Source: Halopelagius inordinatus (lineage in GTDB: Archaea > Halobacteriota > Halobacteria > Halobacteriales > Haloferacaceae). From it: DNA of 64,000 bases. Under the pieces are notes generated by a model, which did not search any database, had not been told where the DNA came from, and saw only the letters and a list, made by a program, of their open reading frames with translations. Position numbers and translations under genes: made by a program. Shown here in pieces: positions 26,597-34,658 of the stretch. The number at the start of each line of letters is the position of its first letter. The stretch's first letter is position 1. The DNA lies in contig NZ_FOOQ01000003.1 in assembly GCF_900113245.1 (NCBI RefSeq), positions 62,001-126,000 of the forward strand. Reading direction: 5' to 3'.

Positions 26597-27628
26597 ATGA
26601 AAGCCGCCGTACTGGTCGAACCCACCGAATTCGAGATTCGAGAGCGCTCGGACCCCTCCCCCGGCCCCGACGACGTACTCGTCGCGATTCGGGACGTCGG
26701 CATCTGCGGGTCCGACGTTCACTACTACGAACACGGTCGAATCGGCGATTACGTCGTCGAAGACCCCCTGGTTCTCGGGCACGAGAGCGCCGGCGAAGTC
26801 GTCGAAGTCGGCGAGAACGTTGACGCTCTCGCGCCCGGTGACCGAGTCGCCCTCGAACCCGGCGTCCCCTGTCGCCGGTGCGCCCACTGCAAGCGAGGTG
26901 ACTACCACCTCTGTGAGGACGTCGAGTTCATGGCGACGCCCCCGCACGACGGCGCGTTCGCGGAGTACGTCTCGTGGCCAGCCGACTTCGCGTACAAGCT
27001 ACCGGAGTCCGTCTCGACGACGGAGGGGGCGCTCTGCGAACCGCTCTCGGTCGGTATCCACTCGTGCCGGCGGGGCGGCGTGGGGACCGGTGACACCGTT
27101 CTCGTCACCGGTGCGGGTCCGATCGGACTGATGATCATGGAGACGGCGTTCGCCGCGGGCGCGACGGACGTCATCGTCACCGACGTCGTCTCGGAGAAAC
27201 TCGACTTCGCGAGCGAACGCGGTGCCGACCTGACCGTCAACGTCGCTGAGACCGACCTCGAAGCGGCAGTCGAGGAGTACACCGACGGCGTCGGTGCCGA
27301 CGTCGTCATCGAGGCATCCGGTGCGGAACCGTCGATACGATCGACCATCGACGTCGTCCGTCGCGGCGGCACCGTCGTGTTGGTCGGACTCGCGGACGAA
27401 GCGAACGTCCCGTTCGACGTCCTCGACGTCATCGACAACGAACTCGACGTTCACGGGTCGTTCCGCTACAAGAACACGTACGACGCGGCTATCGGCCTCC
27501 TCGAAGACGACGCCGTCGACGTGGCGGGCATCGTCGATTTCGAGTCGTCACTCGACGATATCGACGACTCGTTCCAACGAGCGATGCGGCCCGACGTCGT
27601 CAAAGGGATGATCACGTTCGACGACTGA
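26597..27628 (+). CDS. Zinc-dependent polyol/sugar dehydrogenase (MDR family)
   Basis: 343 residues. Catalytic zinc ligands Cys37, His61 and Glu62 (GHESAGEV) and structural-zinc cysteines 92, 95, 98 and 106 are all present, and the Rossmann loop reads GAGPIGLM. It resembles L-iditol/sorbitol or xylitol dehydrogenases, which oxidise a polyol to a ketose with NAD+. It is 43 bp ahead of an SDR gene on the same strand and near the IclR operator. It is probably part of the regulon. Confidence 0.88.
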   Translation: MKAAVLVEPTEFEIRERSDPSPGPDDVLVAIRDVGICGSDVHYYEHGRIGDYVVEDPLVLGHESAGEVVEVGENVDALAPGDRVALEPGVPCRRCAHCKRGDYHLCEDVEFMATPPHDGAFAEYVSWPADFAYKLPESVSTTEGALCEPLSVGIHSCRRGGVGTGDTVLVTGAGPIGLMIMETAFAAGATDVIVTDVVSEKLDFASERGADLTVNVAETDLEAAVEEYTDGVGADVVIEASGAEPSIRSTIDVVRRGGTVVLVGLADEANVPFDVLDVIDNELDVHGSFRYKNTYDAAIGLLEDDAVDVAGIVDFESSLDDIDDSFQRAMRPDVVKGMITFDD

Positions 27629-27671
27629 CCTGGGACGAAGGTTTTTGTCGGTCTCTGCCGGTAGTGCTAGC

Positions 27672-28451
27672 GTGACAGTACTCGACGCGTTCGACTTAGA
27701 CGGACAGACGGCGATAGTGACCGGCGGAAATCGCGGCATCGGCCGCGCCATCGCGAACGCTCTCGCGGAGGCGGGCGCGAACGTGGTCGTCGCGAACCGC
27801 GACGGAGAGTCGGGAGAGGCGGCGGCCGAGGAGATTGCCGACGCGACGGGAGCCGATACGCTCGCGGCGGAGTGCGACGTGACCGACGAGGACGCCGTCG
27901 CGGCGACGGTCGAGGCCACCGTCGAACGGTTCGGCGGGATAGACGTACTGGTAAACAACGCCGGAATCGTCGTCCACGAAGCCATCGAGACGATGTCGCT
28001 CGACGAGTGGTCGACGGTCATCGAGACGAACCTCACGGGGACGTTCATCTGCTCGCGCGCGGCCGGTCGCGAGATGATGGACGACGACGGCGGGGTCATC
28101 CTGAACGTCTCCTCTATGTCCGCGTTCATCGCCAACTACCCGCAGCGACAGGTGGCGTACAACGCCTCGAAGGCCGGGTTGGAGGGGTTCAAGAACCAAC
28201 TCGCCTCGGAGTGGGCCGAGTACGGTATCCGCGTGAACAACCTCGCGCCGGGGTACGTCGCCACCGACAACGCGGACCAGGGCGCACAGGTCGCCGAGAA
28301 CGCCGTCGAAACGTGGGAAGGCGAGATGTTGATGGACGAGATGGCGACGCCGGAGATGCTCGGTCCGACGGCGGTGTATCTCACCAGCGATGCGTCGGCG
28401 TACATGACCGGGGAGACGGTCGTTCTCGACGGCGGGTACACGGTCCGCTGA
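27672..28451 (+). CDS. SDR family oxidoreductase
   Basis: 259 residues from GTG 27672. It has the glycine-rich loop TGGNRGIG, NNAG at 95-98, the active-site Ser of NVSSMS near 147-150, Tyr163 and Lys167 (YNASK), and the C-terminal TGETVVLDGG. It is closest in appearance to 2-deoxygluconate, mannonate or sorbose reductases. It is co-directional with the polyol dehydrogenase 43 bp upstream and is likely the second oxidation or a reduction in the same route. Confidence 0.87.
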   Translation: MTVLDAFDLDGQTAIVTGGNRGIGRAIANALAEAGANVVVANRDGESGEAAAEEIADATGADTLAAECDVTDEDAVAATVEATVERFGGIDVLVNNAGIVVHEAIETMSLDEWSTVIETNLTGTFICSRAAGREMMDDDGGVILNVSSMSAFIANYPQRQVAYNASKAGLEGFKNQLASEWAEYGIRVNNLAPGYVATDNADQGAQVAENAVETWEGEMLMDEMATPEMLGPTAVYLTSDASAYMTGETVVLDGGYTVR

Positions 28452-28822
28452 CCGCATCGACCGAGACTGAGACATATTTCTTCGTATTTTCTCCCAACAG
28501 TCAATTGCTCAGGTATTCTAGTATGATATCTATTCACAGCACTAAGCAGTAACTTTTCAACTGAATAGGGTGATCCAAACACTTCACGTTCGTATATGTC
28601 GATATAATTCTAATACTGAACAGACACATCCGCCGACCATCCGGGCGCGCCGACCGCCCATCGAGTCAAAAATCTAAGGACTTCTACTTCGGTCGGCGGA
28701 GCACGTCTCGGACGGGGCTGTCGTCGCTCCCAGCGACTGCATCGTTAGCTCTCTATCGCACCGGTGAGGGAGATCGACCAGACGCGCTTCGGGCGTCGTC
28801 CGGGCTATGGCCGGTTCTCCAC
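28452..28822. other. 371-bp AT-rich intergenic gap
   Basis: Lies between convergent genes. Positions about 28470-28640 are markedly AT-rich for this genome, with T-rich tracts (TATTTCTTCGTATTTTCTCC near 28474) that could terminate the SDR transcript. No gene or recognisable element fragment is supported. Confidence 0.4.
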
Positions 28823-29041
28823 TCAGACTCTGGGTTGGGACCCCTGCCGCGCAACGAGCAGCGACATCGGGAGACTCGCGGCGACGAGGCCGTACGCTCC
28901 ACCCATCAGTGGGTCGACGCCCAGAGAGGGCGCGAGCAGATAGCCGGCCCCGAACCCGAACGGGTCGAAGACGGCGGCGAGAACGAGTATCTGCTGTTGG
29001 ACGGGCTTCGATTCGAACCAGCCGGAGAGACTTCCGAACAT
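28823..29041 (-). CDS. Small two-helix membrane protein
   Basis: 72 residues from ATG 29041. Two hydrophobic segments (QQILVLAAVFDPFGFGAGYL and GAYGLVAASLPMSLLV) are joined by a short Pro/Gly-containing turn. The length and composition look like a conserved haloarchaeal small membrane protein, but I cannot name a family. It is 33 bp downstream of the CPBP protease gene on the same strand, so they may be cotranscribed. Confidence 0.55.
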   Translation of the reverse strand: MFGSLSGWFESKPVQQQILVLAAVFDPFGFGAGYLLAPSLGVDPLMGGAYGLVAASLPMSLLVARQGSQPRV

Positions 29042-29074
29042 GGAGGGGATGCTGTCTCTCCCGTCTCTGTACTT

Positions 29075-30070
29075 TTACTCCCTGGACGATTCGTGGGCGG
29101 TCTCTCGGTCGAATATCGGCGTCCACCGCGTCACACCGCCGTCGAGTCGGAGGGACCCGTCACGATGGCGGACGTACGCGATCAAACACACCCCGCCGAG
29201 GACGGCGAATAGCAGATGGACGAGTCCCTCTTCGCCCACCCACCGAGTCGGTCCGACGATGTCGAGGACGACGAGTTCCGGAGTCTGTTGGGTGACGCCG
29301 AGTCCGAACACCGCGCTCATGGTGAAGTTGTAGCACGCGTGAAATCCGATCGAGAGGGCGAGTTCGCCGGTCAGAACGTACGCGACGCCGAGAACGACGC
29401 CGGCGACCACGTAGTACCCGTACTGGCCGATGTGGGTGACTTTTCCGCCGTGCAGGAAGGCGAAAACGAGTGAACTGACGAGCACGGCGAATCCGACGGC
29501 CGCCCACCGCGGGACGTAGCCGTCGCTGCCCTCGGCGATATTCTTCAGCATCGTCCCGCGGAGGACGAACTCCTCCCAAGATGCCGCGACTGCGAGGTAG
29601 GCGAACACCACGACCATCGCGGGCCAGAACGGGAGCGACCCGGACCCTTCGGCGAACCCCGCGACGGACGCCCATCCGGTCGCCAGCATCGCGGCCGACG
29701 AACCGGCGTTGACCGCCGTCGCTATCGCTCCGCCGACGGCGACGGACCGCCACCACCGACGGTCGAACGAGAGACCGTACTCGGCGACCGGCCGTCTGTC
29801 TATCAGTCTCGCACTGACGAGGACGCCGCCGACGAGGACGACGGAAAGCCCGACGGCCTCGACCGGTTCCACCACCGGGTGGTCGAACTGCGCTCTCACC
29901 GCGGACTGAACCGCGGCGAGGGCGAGAAACGTGATCACGAGGGGTAGTATCGCTCGCACCGGCGCCCGAAGGCGGCGTCGTCTGCGGTTCCAGACCGGCC
30001 ACGTGAACCACCGCCACCCCTGTCGGAGCGCGGTCGATACTCGTCGGGCCGTCGTCGAAGCGGGGGACAT
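29075..30070 (-). CDS. CPBP family intramembrane metalloprotease
   Basis: 331 residues from ATG 30070 (MSPASTTARR); an upstream extension is low-complexity serine. About eight membrane helices are predicted. CPBP (Abi/CAAX-like) motifs are visible: EE in SWEEFVLRGTML, FAFLHGGK and HACYN. The family cleaves prenylated or other membrane substrates, and some members are bacteriocin-immunity or stress proteins. It is divergent from a winged-helix gene at 30171. Confidence 0.82.
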   Translation of the reverse strand: MSPASTTARRVSTALRQGWRWFTWPVWNRRRRRLRAPVRAILPLVITFLALAAVQSAVRAQFDHPVVEPVEAVGLSVVLVGGVLVSARLIDRRPVAEYGLSFDRRWWRSVAVGGAIATAVNAGSSAAMLATGWASVAGFAEGSGSLPFWPAMVVVFAYLAVAASWEEFVLRGTMLKNIAEGSDGYVPRWAAVGFAVLVSSLVFAFLHGGKVTHIGQYGYYVVAGVVLGVAYVLTGELALSIGFHACYNFTMSAVFGLGVTQQTPELVVLDIVGPTRWVGEEGLVHLLFAVLGGVCLIAYVRHRDGSLRLDGGVTRWTPIFDRETAHESSRE

Positions 30071-30138
30071 ATCCAGACTGACGGCCGACACCGACGTACC
30101 GACCGGGGGTGAGCTTCCGAGACGGAAACTGTGGGGAT

Positions 30139-30147
30139 TTTTTAATA
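30139..30147 (+). promoter_or_regulatory. TATA box of winged-helix gene
   Basis: TTTTTAATA lies about 24 nt before the ATG at 30171, the spacing of a leaderless haloarchaeal promoter. Confidence 0.55.
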
Positions 30148-30170
30148 CTTCGTCGGTCGGGGGAGAACGT

Positions 30171-30515
30171 ATGGACGAGGACGGCGACGATGAACTCCTC
30201 GCGTTACTCGACGACGAGTACGCTCGCGCCATCCTCGCCGAACTCACCACCGAACCGATGTCCGCCTCTGACCTCTGTGCCGCCTGTGAGATGTCGGAAC
30301 CGACCGCGTACCGCCGTCTCGATAGACTACAGGCGGCCGACCTCGTGACAGAACGGCAGGTGATCGACCCCGACGGCCACCACTACAAGCGGTACGTCGC
30401 GACCGTCGAAGACGTGACCGTCACGTTCGACGACGGGACGTACAACGTGACGGTAACTCGCTCGTCGGAGAACCCGGCCGACCGCTTTACCGACCTGTTC
30501 GGGAGGTTGTCCTGA
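30171..30515 (+). CDS. ArsR-like winged-helix regulator
   Basis: 114 residues. An acidic N-terminus is followed by a winged helix (YARAILAELTTEPMSASDL, MSEPTAYRRLDRLQAADLV) and a C-terminal beta-rich tail. A one-base gap separates it from a small membrane-protein gene, whose stop in turn overlaps a third gene. This trio (HTH plus two small membrane proteins) recurs in haloarchaea and probably forms a sensor-regulator unit; the signal is unknown. Confidence 0.8.
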   Translation: MDEDGDDELLALLDDEYARAILAELTTEPMSASDLCAACEMSEPTAYRRLDRLQAADLVTERQVIDPDGHHYKRYVATVEDVTVTFDDGTYNVTVTRSSENPADRFTDLFGRLS

Positions 30516-30516
30516 G

Positions 30517-30846
30517 ATGGTCTGGACGCTACTCCAACTGCGCGCGACCGGGACCGACCTCTCCGTAGCGGTCGCCGTCATCGGACTCTCGCTTCTCTCT
30601 ATCGCGCTCTCTCTCGGCATCGCGGTGCAACTCGCTCGGGGGTACCGCCGCACCGCCGGCAACGCGAGGGTGCTGGGTCTGGCGGTGGGACTGCTCTTTT
30701 TGACGACCGTGCCGGAACTCCTCCGAATCGGACTCCCGACCGTCACCGGTCTCGGCGTCGTCGGTCGCTCCGTTCTCGTGAGCGGGAGCGAACTACTGGG
30801 CTTGGGGTCCATCCTGTGGGCCGTCTACGGGAGTGGGTCGCAGTGA
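30517..30846 (+). CDS. Three-helix membrane protein in HTH operon
   Basis: 109 residues with three hydrophobic helices and short basic loops (ARGYRRTAGNARVL). It starts 1 nt after the winged-helix stop and overlaps the next gene by GTGA. No catalytic motif is visible. It resembles the next gene in size and topology, suggesting a paired membrane sensor. Confidence 0.65.
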   Translation: MVWTLLQLRATGTDLSVAVAVIGLSLLSIALSLGIAVQLARGYRRTAGNARVLGLAVGLLFLTTVPELLRIGLPTVTGLGVVGRSVLVSGSELLGLGSILWAVYGSGSQ

Positions 30847-31148
30847 GCGCGTTCGCTCCCCTCGTCGCCGACCTGCTGACCCCCGACGGCATCGCGTGGG
30901 CGTCGCGCGCGGTGACGGCCGTCGTCGGTCTGTTCGTCGCCGCACTGGCCTACCGGGGATTCCGGCGCAACGACGCGCCGAAGATGCGGTTGCTCGCCGT
31001 CGGCATCGCCCTCTTGACCGCCGGCGTCTTTCTGGCGGTCACCGTCGCAGAGCAGGTGGGTGCCGGAGACGGCGTCGTTCTACTCACCCGCGGCGTCGTG
31101 ACTGTCGCGGGACTCTGTGCGGTACTGTACGCGCTCGTGTACGACTGA
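30843..31148 (+). CDS. Three-helix membrane protein, partner of preceding gene
   Basis: 101 residues from GTG 30843, which overlaps the upstream stop. Three hydrophobic helices with a basic loop YRGFRRNDAPKMRL after the first, much like the LARGYRRTAGNARVL loop of its neighbour, so the two are probably diverged duplicates. Function unknown. Confidence 0.65.
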   Translation: MSAFAPLVADLLTPDGIAWASRAVTAVVGLFVAALAYRGFRRNDAPKMRLLAVGIALLTAGVFLAVTVAEQVGAGDGVVLLTRGVVTVAGLCAVLYALVYD

Positions 31149-31236
31149 CGCGAGCGACCACCGACCGAGAGGGACGCCGGAAGCGGCGGCGTGGGTGTTC
31201 GGAATCACTTTTCTCGGACGACGCAGACTACCCCGT

Positions 31237-31599
31237 ATGGACTACGTTCCCTTCGACGACGCAGAAACGTACGAACCCGACGAGGGGTGGATGCGCGCCT
31301 CTCTCGCCGGTAGCGACGCGTTCACCTTCGAGTGGTTCGAGAAACCGCCGGGGCACAGTTCGCCGATGCACGACCACGAGAACGAGCAGGTCTGTCTGTG
31401 TCTGGAGGGCGAGTTGACGCTGTACACCGAGGACGGCGAGTCGGTGACCCTTCGGAAGCACGATTCCGTACACCTCGACGCGTGGGAACCGCACCGCGTC
31501 GAGAACACCGGCGACGAACGCGCCGTCGGCCTGGACGTGTTCGCGCCGGGGCGCGGATTCGACTTCTGGACCGACCGAGAAGACGAGGGAGAGGAGTAG
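31237..31599 (+). CDS. Cupin-domain protein
   Basis: 120 residues, single cupin. Metal-site pattern HDHENEQVCLCLEGELTLY (His-x-His and Glu) with a second His in LDAWEPHRVENTG. The acidic C-terminus is typical of halophiles. It precedes the fumarylacetoacetate-hydrolase-family gene without a gap, so they form a unit. It may bind or isomerise a small carbonyl compound; substrate unknown. Confidence 0.82.
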   Translation: MDYVPFDDAETYEPDEGWMRASLAGSDAFTFEWFEKPPGHSSPMHDHENEQVCLCLEGELTLYTEDGESVTLRKHDSVHLDAWEPHRVENTGDERAVGLDVFAPGRGFDFWTDREDEGEE

Positions 31600-32430
31600 A
31601 TGGGGACCGACCGACGGTTCGCGCGCACCGTGGATGGGCGTTCGTGGGTGGGCGACGACGCGGGGTTCGTCCCGCTCGAATCGGCCGTTCCCGGCGTCGA
31701 CGACGTGACCGAGGTGCTGTCCTCGCGCGGCGATTCCCTCGCGGACGTCGACGTCGATAGCGCTCCCGCGCGACGGGTCCCGGGCGAGTCGCTGACGTTC
31801 GGCGCGCCGTTCGACCCGGGGAAACTCTGGGGAATCGGACTCAACTACGCCGACCACGCGGCCGACCTCTCCGAGATGCGGCCGAACGCGCCGGCGAGTT
31901 TCATGAAACCGCGGACCGCCCTCACCGCGCCGGGCGGGCCGATTCGACTCCCGGCGTGGAGCGACCGAGTCACCGCGGAGGCTGAGTTGGGCGTCGTCAT
32001 CGGCCGAGCCTGCTCGGACGTCGGCCGCGACGAGTTCGGCGACGTCGTCGCCGGGTTCGTACCCGTGATCGATATGACCTGCGAGGACGTTTTAGAGGAG
32101 AATCCGCGCTTTCTGACGCGCGCGAAGAGTTTCGACACCGCCATCGTCGTCGGCCCGTGGCTCTCTGCCCCGGCGACGCTCGACCGACTCGCGGACGTGA
32201 CGGTTCGGACCGTCGTCGAGGACGAGGTGGTCGCCGAGAACGACCTCGACGGGATGTTGTTCCCCCCGGACGAACTCGTCTCGTTTCACTCTCGCGTGAT
32301 GACGCTCGAACCGGGAGACCTCATCTCCACCGGCACGCCCGGCGCGGGCGTCATCGAACACGGAGACCACGTTCGTGCGGAAGTCGACGGTATCGGCGTC
32401 CTCGAAGCCGACGTGGTCGGACCCTCGTAG
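31600..32430 (+). CDS. Fumarylacetoacetate hydrolase family protein
   Basis: 276 residues with the FAH fold: GIGLNYADHAAD, metal ligands Glu127 and Glu129 (TAEAELGVVIG), Asp158 (PVIDMT), AKSFDT and the GTPGAGV loop. Family members hydrolyse or decarboxylate 2,4-diketo or acylpyruvate compounds and are often the last steps of aromatic or sugar-acid (2,4-diketo-3-deoxy) degradation. The gene starts directly at the cupin stop codon. It might serve the polyol/sugar route upstream, though it lies 3 kb away. Confidence 0.87.
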   Translation: MGTDRRFARTVDGRSWVGDDAGFVPLESAVPGVDDVTEVLSSRGDSLADVDVDSAPARRVPGESLTFGAPFDPGKLWGIGLNYADHAADLSEMRPNAPASFMKPRTALTAPGGPIRLPAWSDRVTAEAELGVVIGRACSDVGRDEFGDVVAGFVPVIDMTCEDVLEENPRFLTRAKSFDTAIVVGPWLSAPATLDRLADVTVRTVVEDEVVAENDLDGMLFPPDELVSFHSRVMTLEPGDLISTGTPGAGVIEHGDHVRAEVDGIGVLEADVVGPS

Positions 32431-32635
32431 GTCTACTCTTCTCGGTAGGCGAACGGGGGTGGATACAGCTCTCCGTCGTCGGTGGCGTAAACCTTCGAAT
32501 CCGTGGTACCGGTGAGCGAGTCGTACCGCGACGAGATGCGTCTGGTAGGACCCGACGAATCCAGAATTTTGAGAGCGACTCGCAGGGCGGGGAAATTCTC
32601 TAAACACGGAAGTGTTCGTGAGTTGTCTAGTCGGT

Positions 32636-33562
32636 ATGCGTTTCGGATCAGAACTAGATGGAGCGTCGGTCCTCGTCACCGGCGGCGCGGGGTTCATCGG
32701 CGGTCACATCGCCGATACGCTCGCGGACCACGCCAGCGTCACCGTCCTCGACGACTTCTCGACCGGCGCCAAAACGACTGTTCCGCCCTCGTGTGACGTC
32801 GTCGAAGCCGACATCCGAGACGCCGACGCCGTCGCGGCGGCCGTCGAAGGCTGTGACGTCGTCTTCCACGAAGCGGCTGTCGTCGACGTCTCTCAGTCCG
32901 TCGAGACGCCGATTCCCTGCCACGACGTGAACGTCGATGGGACGCTGAACGTGCTCGAAGCGGCGCGGACGCACGACGCGCGCGTCGTCGTCGCGTCGAG
33001 TGCGGCGATATACGGCCCGCCGACGAGTACGCCGATAGAGGAGTCAGAACCGACCGACCCGATGTCCCCGTACGGCATCGACAAACTCGCCATCGACCAC
33101 TACACGCGCTGCTATCACGACCTGTACGGGGTGGATACGGTCGCGCTCCGGTATTTCAACGCCTACGGCCCGGGGCAGTCCGCGGGCGCTTACTCGGGCG
33201 TCATCGACGCGTTTTTCGAACAGGCGCGCGCTGGCGAGGCACTCACCGTCTACGGCGACGGCGAACAGACGCGGGATTTCGTCCACGTCGAGGACATCGT
33301 CCAAGCGAACCTCCTCGCCGCGACGACGGACGACGTCGGCGAGGCGTACAACGTCGGCACGGGAACCTCCGTCACTATACGCGAACTCGCCGAAGAGGTG
33401 AAGGCGGCCGTGGGGTCGGAGTCTCCTATCGTTCACACCGACCCCCGCGAGGGCGATATCCGACACAGTCGCGCCGACGTCGCCCGCGCGAACCGGAAGT
33501 TGGGTTACGAACCGACCGTCTCGCTAGGTGATGGTCTCGCGACTCTCGTCGGCGACTGGTGA
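32636..33562 (+). CDS. NAD-dependent sugar-nucleotide epimerase/dehydratase
   Basis: 308 residues from ATG 32636. NAD loop TGGAGFIGGH (15-24), SSAAIYG (121-127) and the catalytic Tyr146-x3-Lys150 (SPYGIDK) mark an extended SDR of the UDP-glucose 4-epimerase type. DFVHVEDIV and NVGTG follow as expected. It probably supplies UDP-hexoses for surface glycans made in the right-hand part of the window. Confidence 0.9.
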   Translation: MRFGSELDGASVLVTGGAGFIGGHIADTLADHASVTVLDDFSTGAKTTVPPSCDVVEADIRDADAVAAAVEGCDVVFHEAAVVDVSQSVETPIPCHDVNVDGTLNVLEAARTHDARVVVASSAAIYGPPTSTPIEESEPTDPMSPYGIDKLAIDHYTRCYHDLYGVDTVALRYFNAYGPGQSAGAYSGVIDAFFEQARAGEALTVYGDGEQTRDFVHVEDIVQANLLAATTDDVGEAYNVGTGTSVTIRELAEEVKAAVGSESPIVHTDPREGDIRHSRADVARANRKLGYEPTVSLGDGLATLVGDW

Positions 33563-33653
33563 ATCGAGACCGAATCCGAGGCGACCACCTCCCCGTTCCT
33601 CGTTTGCCCGCTTGGCGTAGGTATTCATGTCGTGCCGTCTTTGAGAGAAGATA

Positions 33654-34205
33654 ATGTGGCCCTGGGGACACCTCGCAGTCGGCTATCTTTGCTACACCGC
33701 TCTCGTGAGGCTACGCGGCGAAGGGAGGCAAACGTCGCTTGCGCTGTTGGCTGTCGGCTTGGGGAGTCAGTTCCCGGACCTGGTGGACAAACCTCTCGCG
33801 TGGAGTTTCGCTGTCCTCCCGTCCGGTCGTTCGCTCGCTCACTCGCTTATCACCGCTTCGGTGATAATCGGCGTCGCGTACTGGGTGGGACGACGACGCG
33901 GTCGCGAGGAAGCGGCAGTGGCGTTCGGAGTCGGATACGTCTCTCACTGCTTGGCCGACCTCGGTCCGAACGTGATCTTCGGACTGCTTCGCGGTGACGT
34001 CGAGCAACTCCGGTGGACGACGTATCTAGTCTGGCCGCTACTGCCTTCGCCGCCGTATCCGAACGATAGCTCGTTTATCGAACATCTCGCGGCTTTCGAG
34101 TTCAGTTCGTACATCCTCGTACAGTTCGCGTTCGTCGGCGTCGCCTTCCTCGTGTGGCTCCTCTCCCGTTATTTCTCGCCAAGTGGCGGTCATCGACGCG
34201 CCTAG
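33654..34205 (+). CDS. Membrane-bound metal-dependent hydrolase (DUF457-like)
   Basis: 183 residues with four or five hydrophobic helices. Conserved polar motifs are HLAVGYL, QFPDLVDKPLAW, LAHSL and SHCLAD, the His/Asp set of the YdjM/DUF457 inner-membrane hydrolase family. A paralog with the same N-terminal layout lies at 44008-44643. Both lie near glycan genes. The substrate is unknown. Confidence 0.75.
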   Translation: MWPWGHLAVGYLCYTALVRLRGEGRQTSLALLAVGLGSQFPDLVDKPLAWSFAVLPSGRSLAHSLITASVIIGVAYWVGRRRGREEAAVAFGVGYVSHCLADLGPNVIFGLLRGDVEQLRWTTYLVWPLLPSPPYPNDSSFIEHLAAFEFSSYILVQFAFVGVAFLVWLLSRYFSPSGGHRRA

Positions 34206-34658
34206 GCGTCGTTCGAACATCCCCCGTTAGTCGTCACCGAGATTGACGGGTGACCGACGACCGAATGCATCCGATAGCGCTCTGGCCGTTCTCCACCTCG
34301 CTTCACCCCGTCCCCGTGAACATCGTCGAAGGAGCGCGAACTATCTCCGTAACCGTTCGACCACGGTCAGTCACTAGTACCCGTTCGATCCCCGAAACGG
34401 GCGGAGAACGGGAACGCGAAGGACGACGTGAACCGCTTCGGGGTCAAGCCCCGAGGCACTCGGCCTGCTCAGCCTGTAGACAGTAGATTCTAATGGTGTC
34501 AGTTCGTGGAACGGAGTATGGGCACCGAGCGCCGATATCTTTCACGCAGTTGCGGAGTCCCGCGCTTACTCGCGGTTCTCCTCGGTCGGCGGTGGTGCAG
34601 GCCCCGAATCGACGACTCGTCCGCTGGGATCGACTCACTCTCCGAGAGGGATGTCTGA
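34206..34658. other. 453-bp gap with possible TnpB-element remnant
   Basis: No complete gene. It contains a short coding remnant (34353-34493) with a hairpin-rich GGGGTCAAGCCCCG segment. The part after 34493 holds nothing I recognise, although a short frame continues toward the DUF4350-like gene on the opposite sense. Confidence 0.4.
34353..34493 (+). mobile_element. Possible 3' remnant of IS200/IS605 (IS1341-type) tnpB
   Basis: After a stop at 34350, one frame reads through AENGNAKDDVNRFGVKPRG and ends TRPAQPVDSRF before TAA 34491-34493. The end and its underlying hairpins (CGGGGTCAAGCCCCG, then GGCCTGCTCAGCC) remind me of the 3' end of haloarchaeal tnpB genes, where the guide RNA also lies. 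The rest of the gene and the left end are missing. This is recognition by memory only. Confidence 0.35.

Noticed and set aside
28674-29126. 150-codon frame on the minus strand overlapping the small membrane protein
   Set aside because: Arg-rich composition and an overlap with a better-supported membrane-protein frame mark it as a shadow.
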